Below, in pieces: positions 34,401-47,753 of a stretch of 64,000 bases of DNA; the first letter of the stretch is position 1; the number at the start of each line of letters is the position of its first letter. The notes under the pieces were generated by a model, which was given only the letters and a program-made list of their open reading frames with translations, was not told where the DNA came from and made no database searches. Source of the DNA: Fennellomyces sp. T-0311 (taxonomy: Eukaryota; Mucoromycota; Mucoromycetes; Mucorales; Lichtheimiaceae); NCBI GenBank assembly GCA_025266875.1, contig JALLLT010000002.1, forward strand, positions 372,001-436,000. Direction: 5' to 3'. A program made the translations under genes and the position numbers.

Positions 34401-36366
34401 CTGGACACAGCAGGAGATGACAGCCTTTATGGAAAGCTACATGCAATATCCCAAGCAGTTTGAAAAGATTGCTGCTGCCGTCAAGACCAAAACGGCACCA
34501 CAATGCGTCTTGTTCTACTACCGGAAAAAGACAAAGATCGATTTCAAGGTCTTGGTCAGTAAGGGGCGGCGCGGAAAGGCTGCGAAGCGACGAGATCGAC
34601 TCGCGGCTGCTGTTCGACGAGCGGCAGGGGGGTCCTCATCCAGCACAAGGAAAGCCAAGAGCAAGGGCTCTGCTTTGATGACGGATATTGGCGAGGCCCA
34701 GGTATCGCGCAAGGCAAAGCAAAAGGAATCTGAGAGGAAAAGTCGCGAATTACGGGAGTTAGAAGAGGCAAACGCGTACTGGGATGGTGTCAATGAACGT
34801 CGACGGACAAAGAAACCTGGATCCACACCCGCTGGCTCTACCTCTGGCCCCCAAGCACCCGGATCAACTACATCGACATTCGGACCCGAAGAGGTGGACA
34901 AGGCGCGTGGTGACAAGCGACGGTTGCCTAGGCGAAAAGGTCGGTCACCAAGGGGATCAGCGGGCGTTAACCAGGCTGCACCCGGTGAAGGAAACAATGA
35001 AGAGTCGACGGATGAAATGGATACGAATGAACGCAATCTGGCGCAAACTGCAAAATGGACTGACAAAGACAAAGAGGCAGCAATCGAAGCCTTCAAGGCA
35101 CATGGCCGCAATTTTACGCGCGTGGCAACGCTTGTTGGAACAAAAACTGAAGACCAGTGCCGCAATTTTTATCACAATTTTAAGCGCAAGTACGGCCCTA
35201 ATGCGTTTGATGAAGAGGCCGAGGCTGCAACAACAACTCCAGCGGTGACCACGAACGAAATTGCAAGCGCGCGACCGGACTTGAAAGCCGAGGAAGAAGA
35301 TGCGGCGGCGGCATTGATGGGTATGTGCAGGATGGGTGCAGCGACTCCACCAGGTACGAGCACGTCGACAAAGCCAGCGCATGGCCACACACGCACACTG
35401 TCGACGCAAATGGATGATCAGCGACAGGCACGAGGCTCCATATCGTCTACTGCATCAGCAGGAACGCGACGACGGCGCGCACGCACTTCGTCTGGCAAGG
35501 CCATTGACAGCGATATTGTAGAGGAGTGGATGGACACTGAATTCACAGCTAACCGACCTGTGCGTCGACCTGGACGGCCACCTGGAACAACCATGTCATC
35601 TGATCTTGTCAAACGGCCAGCATACTCGTCCTACTGGTCCGTGGCAGAACGCAGCGACTTTAAACTCTACTTGGAAAAGTACGGATGCGATTGGGAAAAG
35701 GTGGCGAATGCGCTGACATCAAAGACTGCGACACAAGTGCGGAATTACTATGTGAACAATGAAGAAAAGATGCAGCTGGATCAAATTGCAAAGCTCCATG
35801 ACGAAGCCCAGCAACAGCCGCAACAGCAACAACAGCCGCAGCCTCAACAGCCACAGCAGCAAGCACAGGAACAACCAGCATCGATATCGACGTATGATGA
35901 AAGTTCCAAGGCACATTTCCAAGTGCTACAGAACCTCCCACTTCCGCAGCCTGTGGTAACGGAGCAAACCACTGGCGGTTATACTGCACCAGGCATGGGT
36001 GGTGGTCCTCGCGTTGGATATTTCACACCATCCCCGCCTGCACCACCGCCAAGACAGCATCAAGGAGTGATCCATGCGTACGGGCCACCTCCAGGCTACG
36101 GCGCATTACCGCCGCCGCCAACACAGGCGTCTGCAGCAGCGTATCCACACCACCATTCACATCCTCATCCCTCCCATCCTCATCCATATCCGCCCATGCA
36201 TTCTGATAGACCGGCCCACCCTCTGCAACCGCCCAGCCCGCGGCCGCCTCCTCCAGCACCCGCATCCGAGCCATCATCCTCTGTGACCAAGGTTGCGGAT
36301 CTGCTGAACAGCGACGAGCCGGCGGACTCGACCAACCAGAACAACTGGGAGTCGTGGTTTTCTTAG
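31418..36366 (+). CDS. SNT1/NCoR-type SANT-domain corepressor
   Basis: Five exons (31418-31692, 31767-31897, 31957-32179, 32229-32713, 32813-36366) give about 1555 aa. The N-terminal third is rich in RS and RD/RE dipeptides with Pro/Tyr runs. Three SANT/Myb-like domains follow. The first is near residue 900 (WTQQEMTAFMESYMQYPKQF), the second near 1119 (KWTDKDKEAAIEAFKAHGRN) and the third near 1312 (YWSVAERSDFKLYLEKYG). A predicted coiled coil at about residue 550-590 precedes them. The C-terminus holds Gln/Pro and His/Pro repeats. This is the layout of Snt1 and NCoR/SMRT, scaffolds of Set3/HDAC-type deacetylase complexes in the nucleus. The third SANT domain and the RD-rich head are unusual relative to yeast Snt1. 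Exon 3 uses the acceptor at 31956, the only nearby one that keeps frame. Confidence 0.88.
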
Positions 36367-36821
36367 CATCGTGCATTTGCCCTTTATCCTGTACATTAAT
36401 AATAATATTTGATTTCCTTCTAAATGAATATTGTTATATAGCCAAAGCACCGGCCATATTGGAGTAATAGGGGCATATTAGACCATTGGTTTCATCCAAG
36501 GGTGGCGACACGTGAAGGTTAAAGGCCCTCTTTCTTGTACGTGACCCCCTTATTGCCGAACACCTCCTCTTTCTGGCCACTGCGTTGAACAAAGGAGGCT
36601 CTCTCTTTTTTCTTTGTAATTGGGGGAGAACACGCAACGAGGGAGGGGGGAGAGTTGGGGGAGGCGCAAGGGATAAGCAAAGAAGAGACAAGATCAATGA
36701 ATTAGAGTAGCAGTTTTGATAATCAATAGGAGTTGCCCCGTATACCTTTATTTAACCAACGCCCTTCCCTTTCTTCTTCCCTCTTTTCCTTCTCTTTTTT
36801 CCCTTCTCTCAGAATTCATTT
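36367..36821. other. Intergenic between SNT1-like and AGC-kinase genes
   Basis: Contains a TAATAATAATATTT stretch near 36400 that may serve 3'-end formation. A long C/T-rich tract just before the kinase ATG is typical of a fungal leader. Confidence 0.45.
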
Positions 36822-38880
<2,059 letters not shown>

Positions 38881-38948
38881 CCAACCTTGAGGGCTGTGCC
38901 CCACCCCCATTTTTTTTTTTACATAGCACTCCCTATAATTATTGTTCT

Positions 38949-38970
38949 ACACACACACGCGCACGCGTGC
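38949..38970. repeat. Alternating CA/CG purine-pyrimidine run
   Basis: A run of CA repeats passes into CGCGCACGCGTG-type sequence just after the kinase stop codon. Such runs can adopt Z-DNA. It probably lies in the 3' untranslated region or just beyond. Confidence 0.4.
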
Positions 38971-41049
38971 TACATATCTCTCTCTGCCTTATTACTGTAC
39001 AGTAGCTAAAAAGAGCTGAAAAACCGTAATTTTTCTCTCTCCTTAAAAACAATAGTTTGGATCCATGCGTTACTTCGGCATAATGCTTTCTTGACAGGCT
39101 CGATCTCTTTGATCCACTCCCCTCTCTCCCCCCATCAACTCCCTAATGACAGTTTCGATTATTGTCGCCGTTGACATCATGCTGTATTGCCCAGCATACC
39201 AAACGTGATGTTCTTTAAACAGAACCGTTGTCCCTGTTTGGAATGATGTCATTCCACGCTTTTCAAACTTGTTTGCTACGTATCAGGTTATACATGCACA
39301 CGTCTGTATCGTCGCTCACATCGATCCAAACCAGCTTTTCTGATGCACAGTATCGTGTAAGGCGTCGACAATACCTCTTCCTTCCATCTGTCAGTAGAGC
39401 TATAGTGGGCCCCTAAGTGCAGCGCTAAAATTGAGCAGTGAGAAGTGATATAGAGACTACTCTACTGACCTGCAGAACCCAACGATTCAATAACTATCCC
39501 ACTGTAGTAATTAATAAAATTACTCTTATTCCAGTGTTGACGCTGACAATAATGTTTACAGTACGTTCACTGTCAAGCTCCTGGGCCTAACTAAGACATT
39601 GCACCTTGAGCGATCGAAGTGATCTTAGGACTGTGCTTGATTACTTTCCATATCAGGGGTATTAGGATAATCTCCGAGAAGTTCAGTTGTAGAGGACGGA
39701 ATCGTGGATCACATGGCTTATTAATAAACACTTTTCTTTACAGTTTATGTCGGAGCCGTCGAATCTGAAGCAGATATACGGGCATGGTTTCCCATTGCTT
39801 ATCAAGCATTATTTTGCTCACGGATAAACGTTTTCGCCATGTGAGAGATTTTTACGCCTGTACGACAACGGATAATGGTTCCGTATAGTTCTTTTGGCAT
39901 GAAATACTTGTTTTGGGCATATTGCTTTGCTTATTGGAATATTTTCCCAATTAACTGCGTTATTGCATACTAAGTGCTCTTGTTGTCCCGCGTTCTATCG
40001 CATCGGCCGTCTCTTAAAGGTTCTGTATACAATGATACAGTTTATATAAAATTAGGTAGCAAATTCAGGGTTTATATGGATATTACGTGTCCGTCATACA
40101 CTTTTTACAATCTTCTAGTTGGAGAACTTTTTCTACATATCCTGATCAAGCAGATTTTTATAAGGCCGTACTTCTCATGTGGCTATATCTTACATGATGT
40201 TCGTGATCTTCCTTGAAAATGGCTTAGATGCAGTAATAAGATAAAAAAGTGGCATACAGTGAGGCCCCGTTTTGCGCACTCTCGCTTTTTGCACATTCTC
40301 AGTTTTTACTCTGCCTTTTCCGAAAGTCTACCTATACTATGTGTCTATTCTGTTACCACTGGTATAAACTTCTGTGATACATTTTGATCTCCAGTCATAT
40401 ACGGTAACTACGGACAGGACGTAGAAGGCGAAAAGCGAAGTAGCATGCAACACAGCTTCACCATAAAGCAACAATATAGCATGTAAAATCAAAATGTACA
40501 CAATCCTCTTTATTCTATGCACCTTTTCTTTTGAAAAGGCTCAGCTTTACACATTCAGATTGCAGACTTATACCTTAGCAGTTGACATGCAAGTGCGATC
40601 TGGAATGCCAGTGCACAATAGCCATACAGTATCGATAAATATATAAAAATATCAAGCAGTTAGGTAAGACCACAATTGACGTTTCCTAACCAGACATCAA
40701 TAATGAGATGCACGTATATGTAAGTAGCCCCAGCAAGAGATTCAGCGGAGTATCCTTCACTTTTCTTTGTTATCTGACTATACGTAATTCTTTATACATA
40801 ACATTCCTAAAATATTATCATATATGCAGTATTTATGGTATAATATAATTAACAGTAGCAACAAGAGCAAGCGCACCGAGATCGCTGGAAGCAAGCCCAA
40901 GCTAAATCTCTATAATTCGCAATTCCTTTCGTCAGCACTTAAGTACCCAGTCGTCGATCTATTATCTGCATATAGTAGAGAACATTGAATATTTTATGAA
41001 GCTCCATTGTGAGTAGCCTGTTTGACAGAAACTATCGCGCATTCTCCTG

Positions 41050-41322
41050 GTGCGATTTGAGCGAAGCAGTTTGTCGGAGATGTATACAACACAGTATGTG
41101 ATCTATTATCTTTTAACAATTGGAGGATCATTAGAGACTAATGATTCCAGAGTCCATCTCTCGTATAATGTATGTGTTGTGAACACCTACATGGCCACGA
41201 TTTTCAAGGAGTTTGTTGGTGATAGCAAAAGGGGTGACTTATTTGCTGACGGACTGGCTGCGGATGAACTCGATACTACGGTCAACGCATTAATCAATGA
41301 CATGTGTAGTGGCTCAGTGTAG
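41050..41322 (+). CDS. Unassigned 90-codon open frame
   Basis: An open frame in A+T-rich DNA whose second half (ATIFKEFVGDSKRGDLFADG) has normal protein composition. No domain, splice partner or homologue is recognisable. It could be a fragment of a decayed mobile-element gene or chance. Confidence 0.18.
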   Translation: MRFERSSLSEMYTTQYVIYYLLTIGGSLETNDSRVHLSYNVCVVNTYMATIFKEFVGDSKRGDLFADGLAADELDTTVNALINDMCSGSV

Positions 41323-41750
41323 TAAGCCTTGATATATACTTATTCTGTTATAGCCCCTGGATGGAGGAACTCCGTGTGCTGTCCGTATGCTAATTAATAT
41401 TCGCATAATGGATCAAATCGGATTGGAAGACCCCATGCCGGCAAGAATGTTATGTTCGTTCTAGCACTAATGTTATGCTCGATGAACGAGAGCTAAATCA
41501 GTTTTGGCTCATCTTCAAAAAGCACAGACGGTGCACATAGAGTTACGCCAATGGGACATACATGCTGAGAAATACGAATAAAAAAAGTATAGCAGTGAAT
41601 CAACTGAAACGGTTATCATTGACAAGGTTGTAACTTTTTATCCAAAACATGCAATCGAGTATCTGGCTCAAATTCTCGAGTGTATTGATTGCGGAAGGTT
41701 TCTGTTGCAGTAGAAATACTAACTAGACCTAGATCGTTATTGTATACTGC

Positions 41751-42325
41751 TTGCTAGTGTGCAAACGATATCATCCAGCAGTTCCACAGTGTTGCCATTG
41801 TTGCCACTGTCACCACTGCCCATATATCAACTACACAAAAGATTCCATTTTGGCAAGCCGCAACCCGTCCAATCACAAAACTGCAGCTGCACGACCACCA
41901 AAGTATGCATACGGCCAGCACCTTCATCTCCTTGCTCCGATTTCAGGCTTCATATTCTTCTGTCCCGAGCCTATAGCCATAACAATCATCAATTATTGCT
42001 GTTTGCTCTCATTCCATCGCGCGATTTTGTGTTCAGTCTCGATGAGCAAGTACCGCACGCACGCTTTCTCGGCCTCCTTCTCGTTTTATGCAAGCCATGT
42101 GCTCGATCTAGTACGTTGCGCCAAAAAAAAGACCCATCCTTCGTGATAATCGTCTAGACCGAGATCGAGGAATTCTTCGCCACTGAGATCAGGTCGCTTG
42201 AATTTGATGTGGTTGTGATTAACTCGGTAAATGTTACTTCAGCTATGATGTACATGCTGGCTGTTGCTTATTCAGGTGCCGGAACTGTTGCATGGTGTAT
42301 TCCTGAGGATCACCATAGGGTTTGA
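41751..42325 (+). pseudogene. Possible decayed gene, two exon-like segments
   Basis: A long open segment ends near 42111 at a GTACGT donor. A CTAG acceptor at 42154-42157 is followed by 55 codons to a stop at 42325. The second segment reads EFDVVVINSVNVTSAMMYML and GAGTVAWCIPEDHH. This pattern (hydrophobic strand, then a V.W.IPEDH turn) is reminiscent of N-terminal halves of group-1 glycosyltransferases. That link is a guess. The frame upstream is compositionally odd and no complete domain follows. Confidence 0.22.
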
Positions 42326-43765
42326 GTAGCAGTGTAACTACAGATCGCGTCCCTGCATTCGTGATCATGGCTTTATCGAAGAGAAAGAAGGACAAAAATA
42401 ATTTCGCTTTCCAACTTTGAAACGCGTTCCTCATGCCACTAGACCTTTTGTTGCGGTCACGATAGTCGTGCAGTTTTGGCACGGTCTCCTCAATTAAACT
42501 CCCAGGATATTTCCCCACTTAATTCTGCGTAACCTATGCCGTAGACGAAAATCCCTGATCATACTGAACAGCCTGATAATAGTCACTATGCCAGGCAATA
42601 AGTATATACAGCGTTGGGAAGCTCACACACGCTAATGCTATGATCACGTGGGACGAATTGCGGTGTATGTACATTTATCCTAAAGCAGGTTTTTCAAAGC
42701 GACTTATTTGGAAAAATAAGGATTCACCCGCGAACACTTCCCTACGGAATCATTATCCGTCGTCGTACACGCGGAAAAACTCTTGCTGAGTGATGTTATG
42801 AAATTTGCCGAGACGGGAAACTTGTTCAAATCAACACATTACAAGTTCGGTGGACCCAAAATGCATGTTTGGAAAAATAGTACTACTTGACCACAGTAGC
42901 ACCTTTAAGACTCCCGTTCAATCGAGCATCACTTTCTCATGGATGCGTGCATCCTGAGCTATGTATCTATTCTGAGAAGCCATGGTCTTTTCTACAACGA
43001 TTTTGATGACTAGTGCACCCTGTTGCGAGCATCCATTAAACAAATTCACAACTATATAAACTCTATATGCAGATCGTCACAGCGGCGTAGCACTTTTAAT
43101 AAGTCTTGTGCTTACGTTTCCTTTTTACTATGCACTGTCATATCGATACGCATCTAACCTGATGCGCTGCGCTGCAGTAGCGTATCAATTTCGATCAAAA
43201 TTCTTACAGACGCATATACAATATCTACCGATAACAAACATACTATAAGCGTGTGGAATGATAGCTTTTCAATCAGGTACTATCACCGCAAATATTTTTA
43301 AAAATAGTAGTACAAGTGGTTAAAAAGCTTATGTTTAACCGCTGTAGCCACTTTTAACCATCGAAATTATTTGCAGTGCATTATAGTTCTGTCGCTTATT
43401 TCTGACAGGAGAATGCTAGTTAATAGCTCAAAATAAGTGATCTGTCTGATCCATGGATATTAAATCGTACTACACGATAGATTTGGAAAGTGTACAGATC
43501 GGCACCTTCTACACTGAGAGGATATAGTTCGAAAACTACTATTTTTATTGGTAAGGTCATTGATCTGCGTCTATAGGTATATGGTCACTTCCTTGCGGTG
43601 TAAAAAGCACAGTATGAAATAAAAGTGTAGTCGCCACGCCTGAAAAAAACCTATTTCGGGCGAAAAAAAAGCCGGTCGGTGTGGGGGAAGGGTATGGCTA
43701 CTACCTTGATATGGCGGACTACAACAAAACCCCGTGCACCATACATAACTCGATTACGTGATGGT

Positions 43766-43987
43766 TTATTGATTTGCGACTACCGGAGCTGGAGCTGGAG
43801 ACGCGGTTTCTGGATCGTCAGCATCGTTTGGGTGGATGATACGATCAATCTTTTCTAGCACCTTCAATAGTGCAGGCCAGGTTTCCTTCCACTTGCCTCT
43901 GGTTAAACCCGTATAGGATTGTGCTAAGCAGTTCAGTATGCGGCCACTCGCGTGCACTCCTGCTGAAAGTTCGGAGATATTTGCCAA
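43766..43987 (-). pseudogene. Degenerate repeat-family ORF tail, copy 2
   Basis: Shares the RGKWK-x-TW-x-AL-x2-VL-x2-ID core with 28117-28422. It ends ...PETASPAPAPVVANQ and a stop. Nearby DNA at 43570-43600 also resembles sequence beside copy 1 (a TATATGGTC..TTCCTTGCGGT-like block), so more than the coding tail is shared. The element class is unknown. Confidence 0.45.
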
Positions 43988-45736
43988 ATGCTGCCAATAG
44001 CTTGTTCCTGTGTGCTTCCATTGAGAGGATATAAAGGGACGCCAATTAAAGTAGCTTACACAGCAGCATTCGACTTAAGCAGAATTCAGGAATGAGTTCA
44101 ATGACTACGTATAATGGACGTAAATGTGTGTAATATCTCGTTGCTTACAAACTCAATCCATTAAATAATGAGTAGTTTCAGTGTATTAGTAATATTTAGA
44201 ATTATAGTACGCGTCACTCTAATAACCCCAACAGTTTTTGACTTTTGTTTTACGTTCTAGTAAAATATGATATGGCATTATAGGTAAGCACTAGAGCATC
44301 GAACAGTAAATACCACGTTAAACAGCTGTTCACATTGCTTAACAATAATAAAGCCATTCATTTGTTTCACCCTGCGTATTTTTGGACCAGATTGATGCGG
44401 AGCGCTTGATAATATAGTCCACCACCTATTATGATGGCCGGCCAGTGAACCCCCGTGGTCCGGGATTTCGAACAAATTTCCGCGTGTTTTAACCGCTTTG
44501 AAAACGTGGGGGCCCGCACTTAACGAACCAATCAGGTAAACTTGGACGGAAAGCGGGGTACTGACAGCTCTCGTCATCGATTCAGTCGATCGGGCTGAAG
44601 CGCAAGCTAAACACGAAAACCATAAGGCGTTTACGATATTATACAATGGTATATACATCGCGCTAGACTAAGAAGACTACTAGTAATTTCACGGCTCGCC
44701 GCTGATATACTTCTACATAAACAAGCTAAACCAGTGTTACTTTTAAAAAAATGAAATGGGCAGTTGATCCTGACTACTGTAAGGAATATATTACAGCGAA
44801 TATAACACCAAAGCGAAATGTTTATATCAAGAATTCGCATGTAGGTTCGGATAAATTGCCCGTGGCTCAAGAAAGAAAAGCAAGAAACGTGAACTTGCAG
44901 GATGAAGTTTCAACAATGCTGCATAAGGATTCACGCTTTTCCATCATAACGATGTGTCGGAAAGCGCACGTGTAACTCGAAATCTGAAATTTCTGAAGTA
45001 TCATACGTAACAAATTGTCTCTCGGAAGTAGCCGTCCGTATTAATCTAAGTATAATATTAAAGCCAAGGAAAAGTTTCGGTTCGATTGATCGATCTGGGG
45101 TCGTACTTCAGAAGCTGAACCCCATTTCCATTTTGGTAAGGCTTGATTACCATAAAGGAATAATTGGGTTAGTCTGGTTTTTCGCAGTTTCCCAGAATAA
45201 TTATTTGTGTAAGTGAAATCAGTGTGGAGATTGTAGAAAGTATTTTCACACACAAAGCAGTGGATCAAAAATAGCGACGCCGCAAGTTTGAACATTTAAG
45301 AAACGCATTTGCTACAAATCTACAACTACATTCAACATATCTGTGATTTCTACGACCGCGAGTCCTTGGTTTCTAAGGATTCTCTCTGGGTTTCATTATA
45401 CATCATTGATCTGCGGAGCATCAAAATGACACACGCTCGTTTTCGGTGGAACCTAGATGTTGTCTATAGATACATATAACAGCAGGTTGATGACAACATG
45501 TTGGCAATGCTGCAGTTGTAATTATATATATAGGATTAGAGGTGATATGCCCTTCTATACTTCATTATCCTATTATACAAGGCGCAGGATCGTGTGGGGT
45601 AAAAAGTCAAGGGTGACACAAATGACATTTCAGGATCATAGAGAAAGGTACGCGGAGTTTTCCAGAAATGGTGGTCGTGTGAACATGTTTACGTATGAGA
45701 ATCACTTTTCAGGGAACTTTTCGGACGGATATCAAT

Positions 45737-45852
45737 CCAATTGGGTCGCATACCCGCCTTCGATAACACCAAGTGCAAACGGATCAAGGGCCGAAGCGAA
45801 TGTGGGGAATCTACTGTTTATTGGACGCTTTGGCGGATGCCAACCCAATTGG
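45737..45852. promoter_or_regulatory. Inverted repeat with CCAAT cores upstream of the MFS gene
   Basis: CCAATTGGGT at 45737-45746 is matched by its exact inverse ACCCAATTGG at 45843-45852. The match continues imperfectly inward for about 12 more bases on each arm. A GATAA motif lies between the arms near 45762. A TATAAAATA box follows at 45880-45888, 64 bp before the ATG. This could be a paired activator site; function is inferred. Confidence 0.45.
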
Positions 45853-45879
45853 TTACAATAGGGCACGGCAGGAGAAAAG

Positions 45880-45888
45880 TATAAAATA
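45880..45888 (+). promoter_or_regulatory. TATA box of the MFS transporter gene
   Basis: TATAAAATA, 64-72 bp before the start codon, followed by a pyrimidine-rich leader ending CACCATAAGCAAA before the ATG. Confidence 0.6.
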
Positions 45889-45951
45889 AATGCGGCTTGT
45901 TGATCTTTCCCATTTATTCCCTTCTCTTCATCCTCTTCCACCATAAGCAAA

Positions 45952-47753
45952 ATGTCTGAAAAGACCGTTATCAAAAAAATGAAACTGGATGACGATTCGG
46001 TGGAGATCGCCCACGCTGACTTGCCAAAGTCTTTGGACGAAATCGACCCAAAGATCGAAGCAAGATTACGACGAAAATACGATTTACGCATTATGCCTAT
46101 TGTCACATTAATTTACTTGATGGCATTCATTGACAGGTATATCTAGAATGAAAGAAGTAACATTTATTGTTCCGTGTAACTGACAGAATTATTTTGGGGA
46201 ATTCGTAGATCCAACATGGGCAACGCAAAAGTACTCGGTATGGAGGAAGATCTCGAGTTGACTGGTGTTCGGTTCAACATTACACTTACGGCATTCTTCA
46301 TCACCTATGTCCTTTTCGAAGTGTAAGTTGATTTTACGATACCGCGACGAAAGCCGAGTGTACTTACAGTTTAATTTAGTCCCACCAATATTCTCTGCAA
46401 AAAGTTTGGCCCACGCATTTGGCTCTCACTCATCACCGTTTCCTTCGGTTTGCTTACCATGTGCATTGCATTCTGTACCAACTTTGCCGGTATTACCGTT
46501 GCACGTGCCATTTTGGGTATCGCTGAAGCTGGTATCATGCCTGGTATCTCGTACATGCTTTCCACTTTGTAAGTTCAATGATAGAGCACATTTAAATGTT
46601 AATGAAACTAATCATTTAATGATATCTTTAGCTACCGACGCCACGAGCTTGTAACCCGTGTTGGCCTTTACGCGTCATTCGCTAGTTTAGCTGGTGGCTT
46701 TGGTGGTACGTAAAAAAGAATAGATACGTATGAATGGAGTAAGATCTAATACTTATACTCTTTTAGGTTTACTTGCAACTGGCTTCCACAAAGTTCCCCA
46801 GTGGGGTATAATCCACACCTGGCGCAACATTTTCTTCTTCGAAGGCATTATGACCATTATCTCTGGTGTTATTTGCTACATGTTCTTGCCCAAGTCTCCA
46901 GAGACCGCGCGCTTTTTGACCGAAGAAGAACGCCACATTGGTGGTTTGCGTATCAAGTTGGAAACCCTTACCAATAGTCAGCAGTCTATTCAGAAGAATC
47001 ACTTCAAGCTTGCTATGTGGAACTTACACACTATTCTGATGTCCATCGGTTTGTTCTGCTCGCTTTTGTGTATGAACTCGATTGCTCTCTTCATGGTATG
47101 TACTCTCGATACAAAAAGTTTTTTTTTTGAACATGTGCTGATAACAACACTTTTAATAGCCTTCTCTTTTGCGAACTATGGGTTATGACTCCATTCAATC
47201 ACAGCTCATGACCGTACCTCCCTATGCTGTTGGTACTGTGGTCTGTATTGTTCTTTGCATTCTTTCCGACCGTTTCAAGACTCGAGGTATCATTATCGGC
47301 GGTGTTGTTGCACCTTTAATGGCAGTTGCCTTTGCTGTCCTCCTTGCCGTTCCCATGGATGCCACAGGTGTTCGCTACATGGCTATTTTCTTTGCCACCG
47401 CTGGTGCATTCACTGGCAGCCCCATGCAAATTGGTTGGTTGGTTGAGAATGCCGCTGGCCCCATGGTCCGCGCTATCGCTAGTGCCACTGGTGTCAGCAT
47501 TGGCTCCCTTGGTGGTCTCGTTGCGACCTGGACGTATCTCCCCACTGAAGCGCCCGAATACCAAGCTGGTCACATTATCAACTTGTGCGCTGGTGTTACG
47601 ATTATCATTGTCGCTGTGACCGCAACACTTAATGTGCGATGGCATAACCGTCAGCGTGCCCTTGGTAAGAAGGATCATATTCTTCAAGGTCTCACTCAGG
47701 AAGAGATCGAGCAGCTTGGTCACTCGCATCCTCACTTCCGCTTCACTCCTTAA
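45952..47753 (+). CDS. MFS transporter, Dal5/Tna1-like anion:cation symporter
   Basis: Six exons (45952-46136, 46209-46322, 46380-46568, 46632-46705, 46767-47095, 47160-47753) give 494 aa with about 12 membrane segments. The family start is present: LRRKYDLRIMPIVTLIYLMA then FIDRSNMGNAKV, a block shared by the allantoate, nicotinate and related carboxylate permeases. Further blocks are FFITYVLFEVPTNILCKKFG, ARAILGIAEAGIMPGISYML, YRRHELVTRVGLY and PKSPETARFLTEEER. Each intron join restores the expected sequence. Likely an uptake transporter for a small carboxylated nutrient at the plasma membrane; the substrate cannot be read from sequence. The promoter has a TATA box and an inverted repeat flanking a GATAA motif. 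Confidence 0.93.

Larger units (their letters stand above)
38881..45951. other. Gene-poor tract, 7.1 kb
   Basis: A+T-rich with no intact gene recognised. Notable contents are an alternating CA/CG stretch near 38950-38970, an unassigned 90-codon frame (41050-41322), possible decayed exons at 41751-42325, a repeat-family ORF tail (43766-43987), and the MFS promoter with an inverted repeat (45737-45852). Confidence 0.5.
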
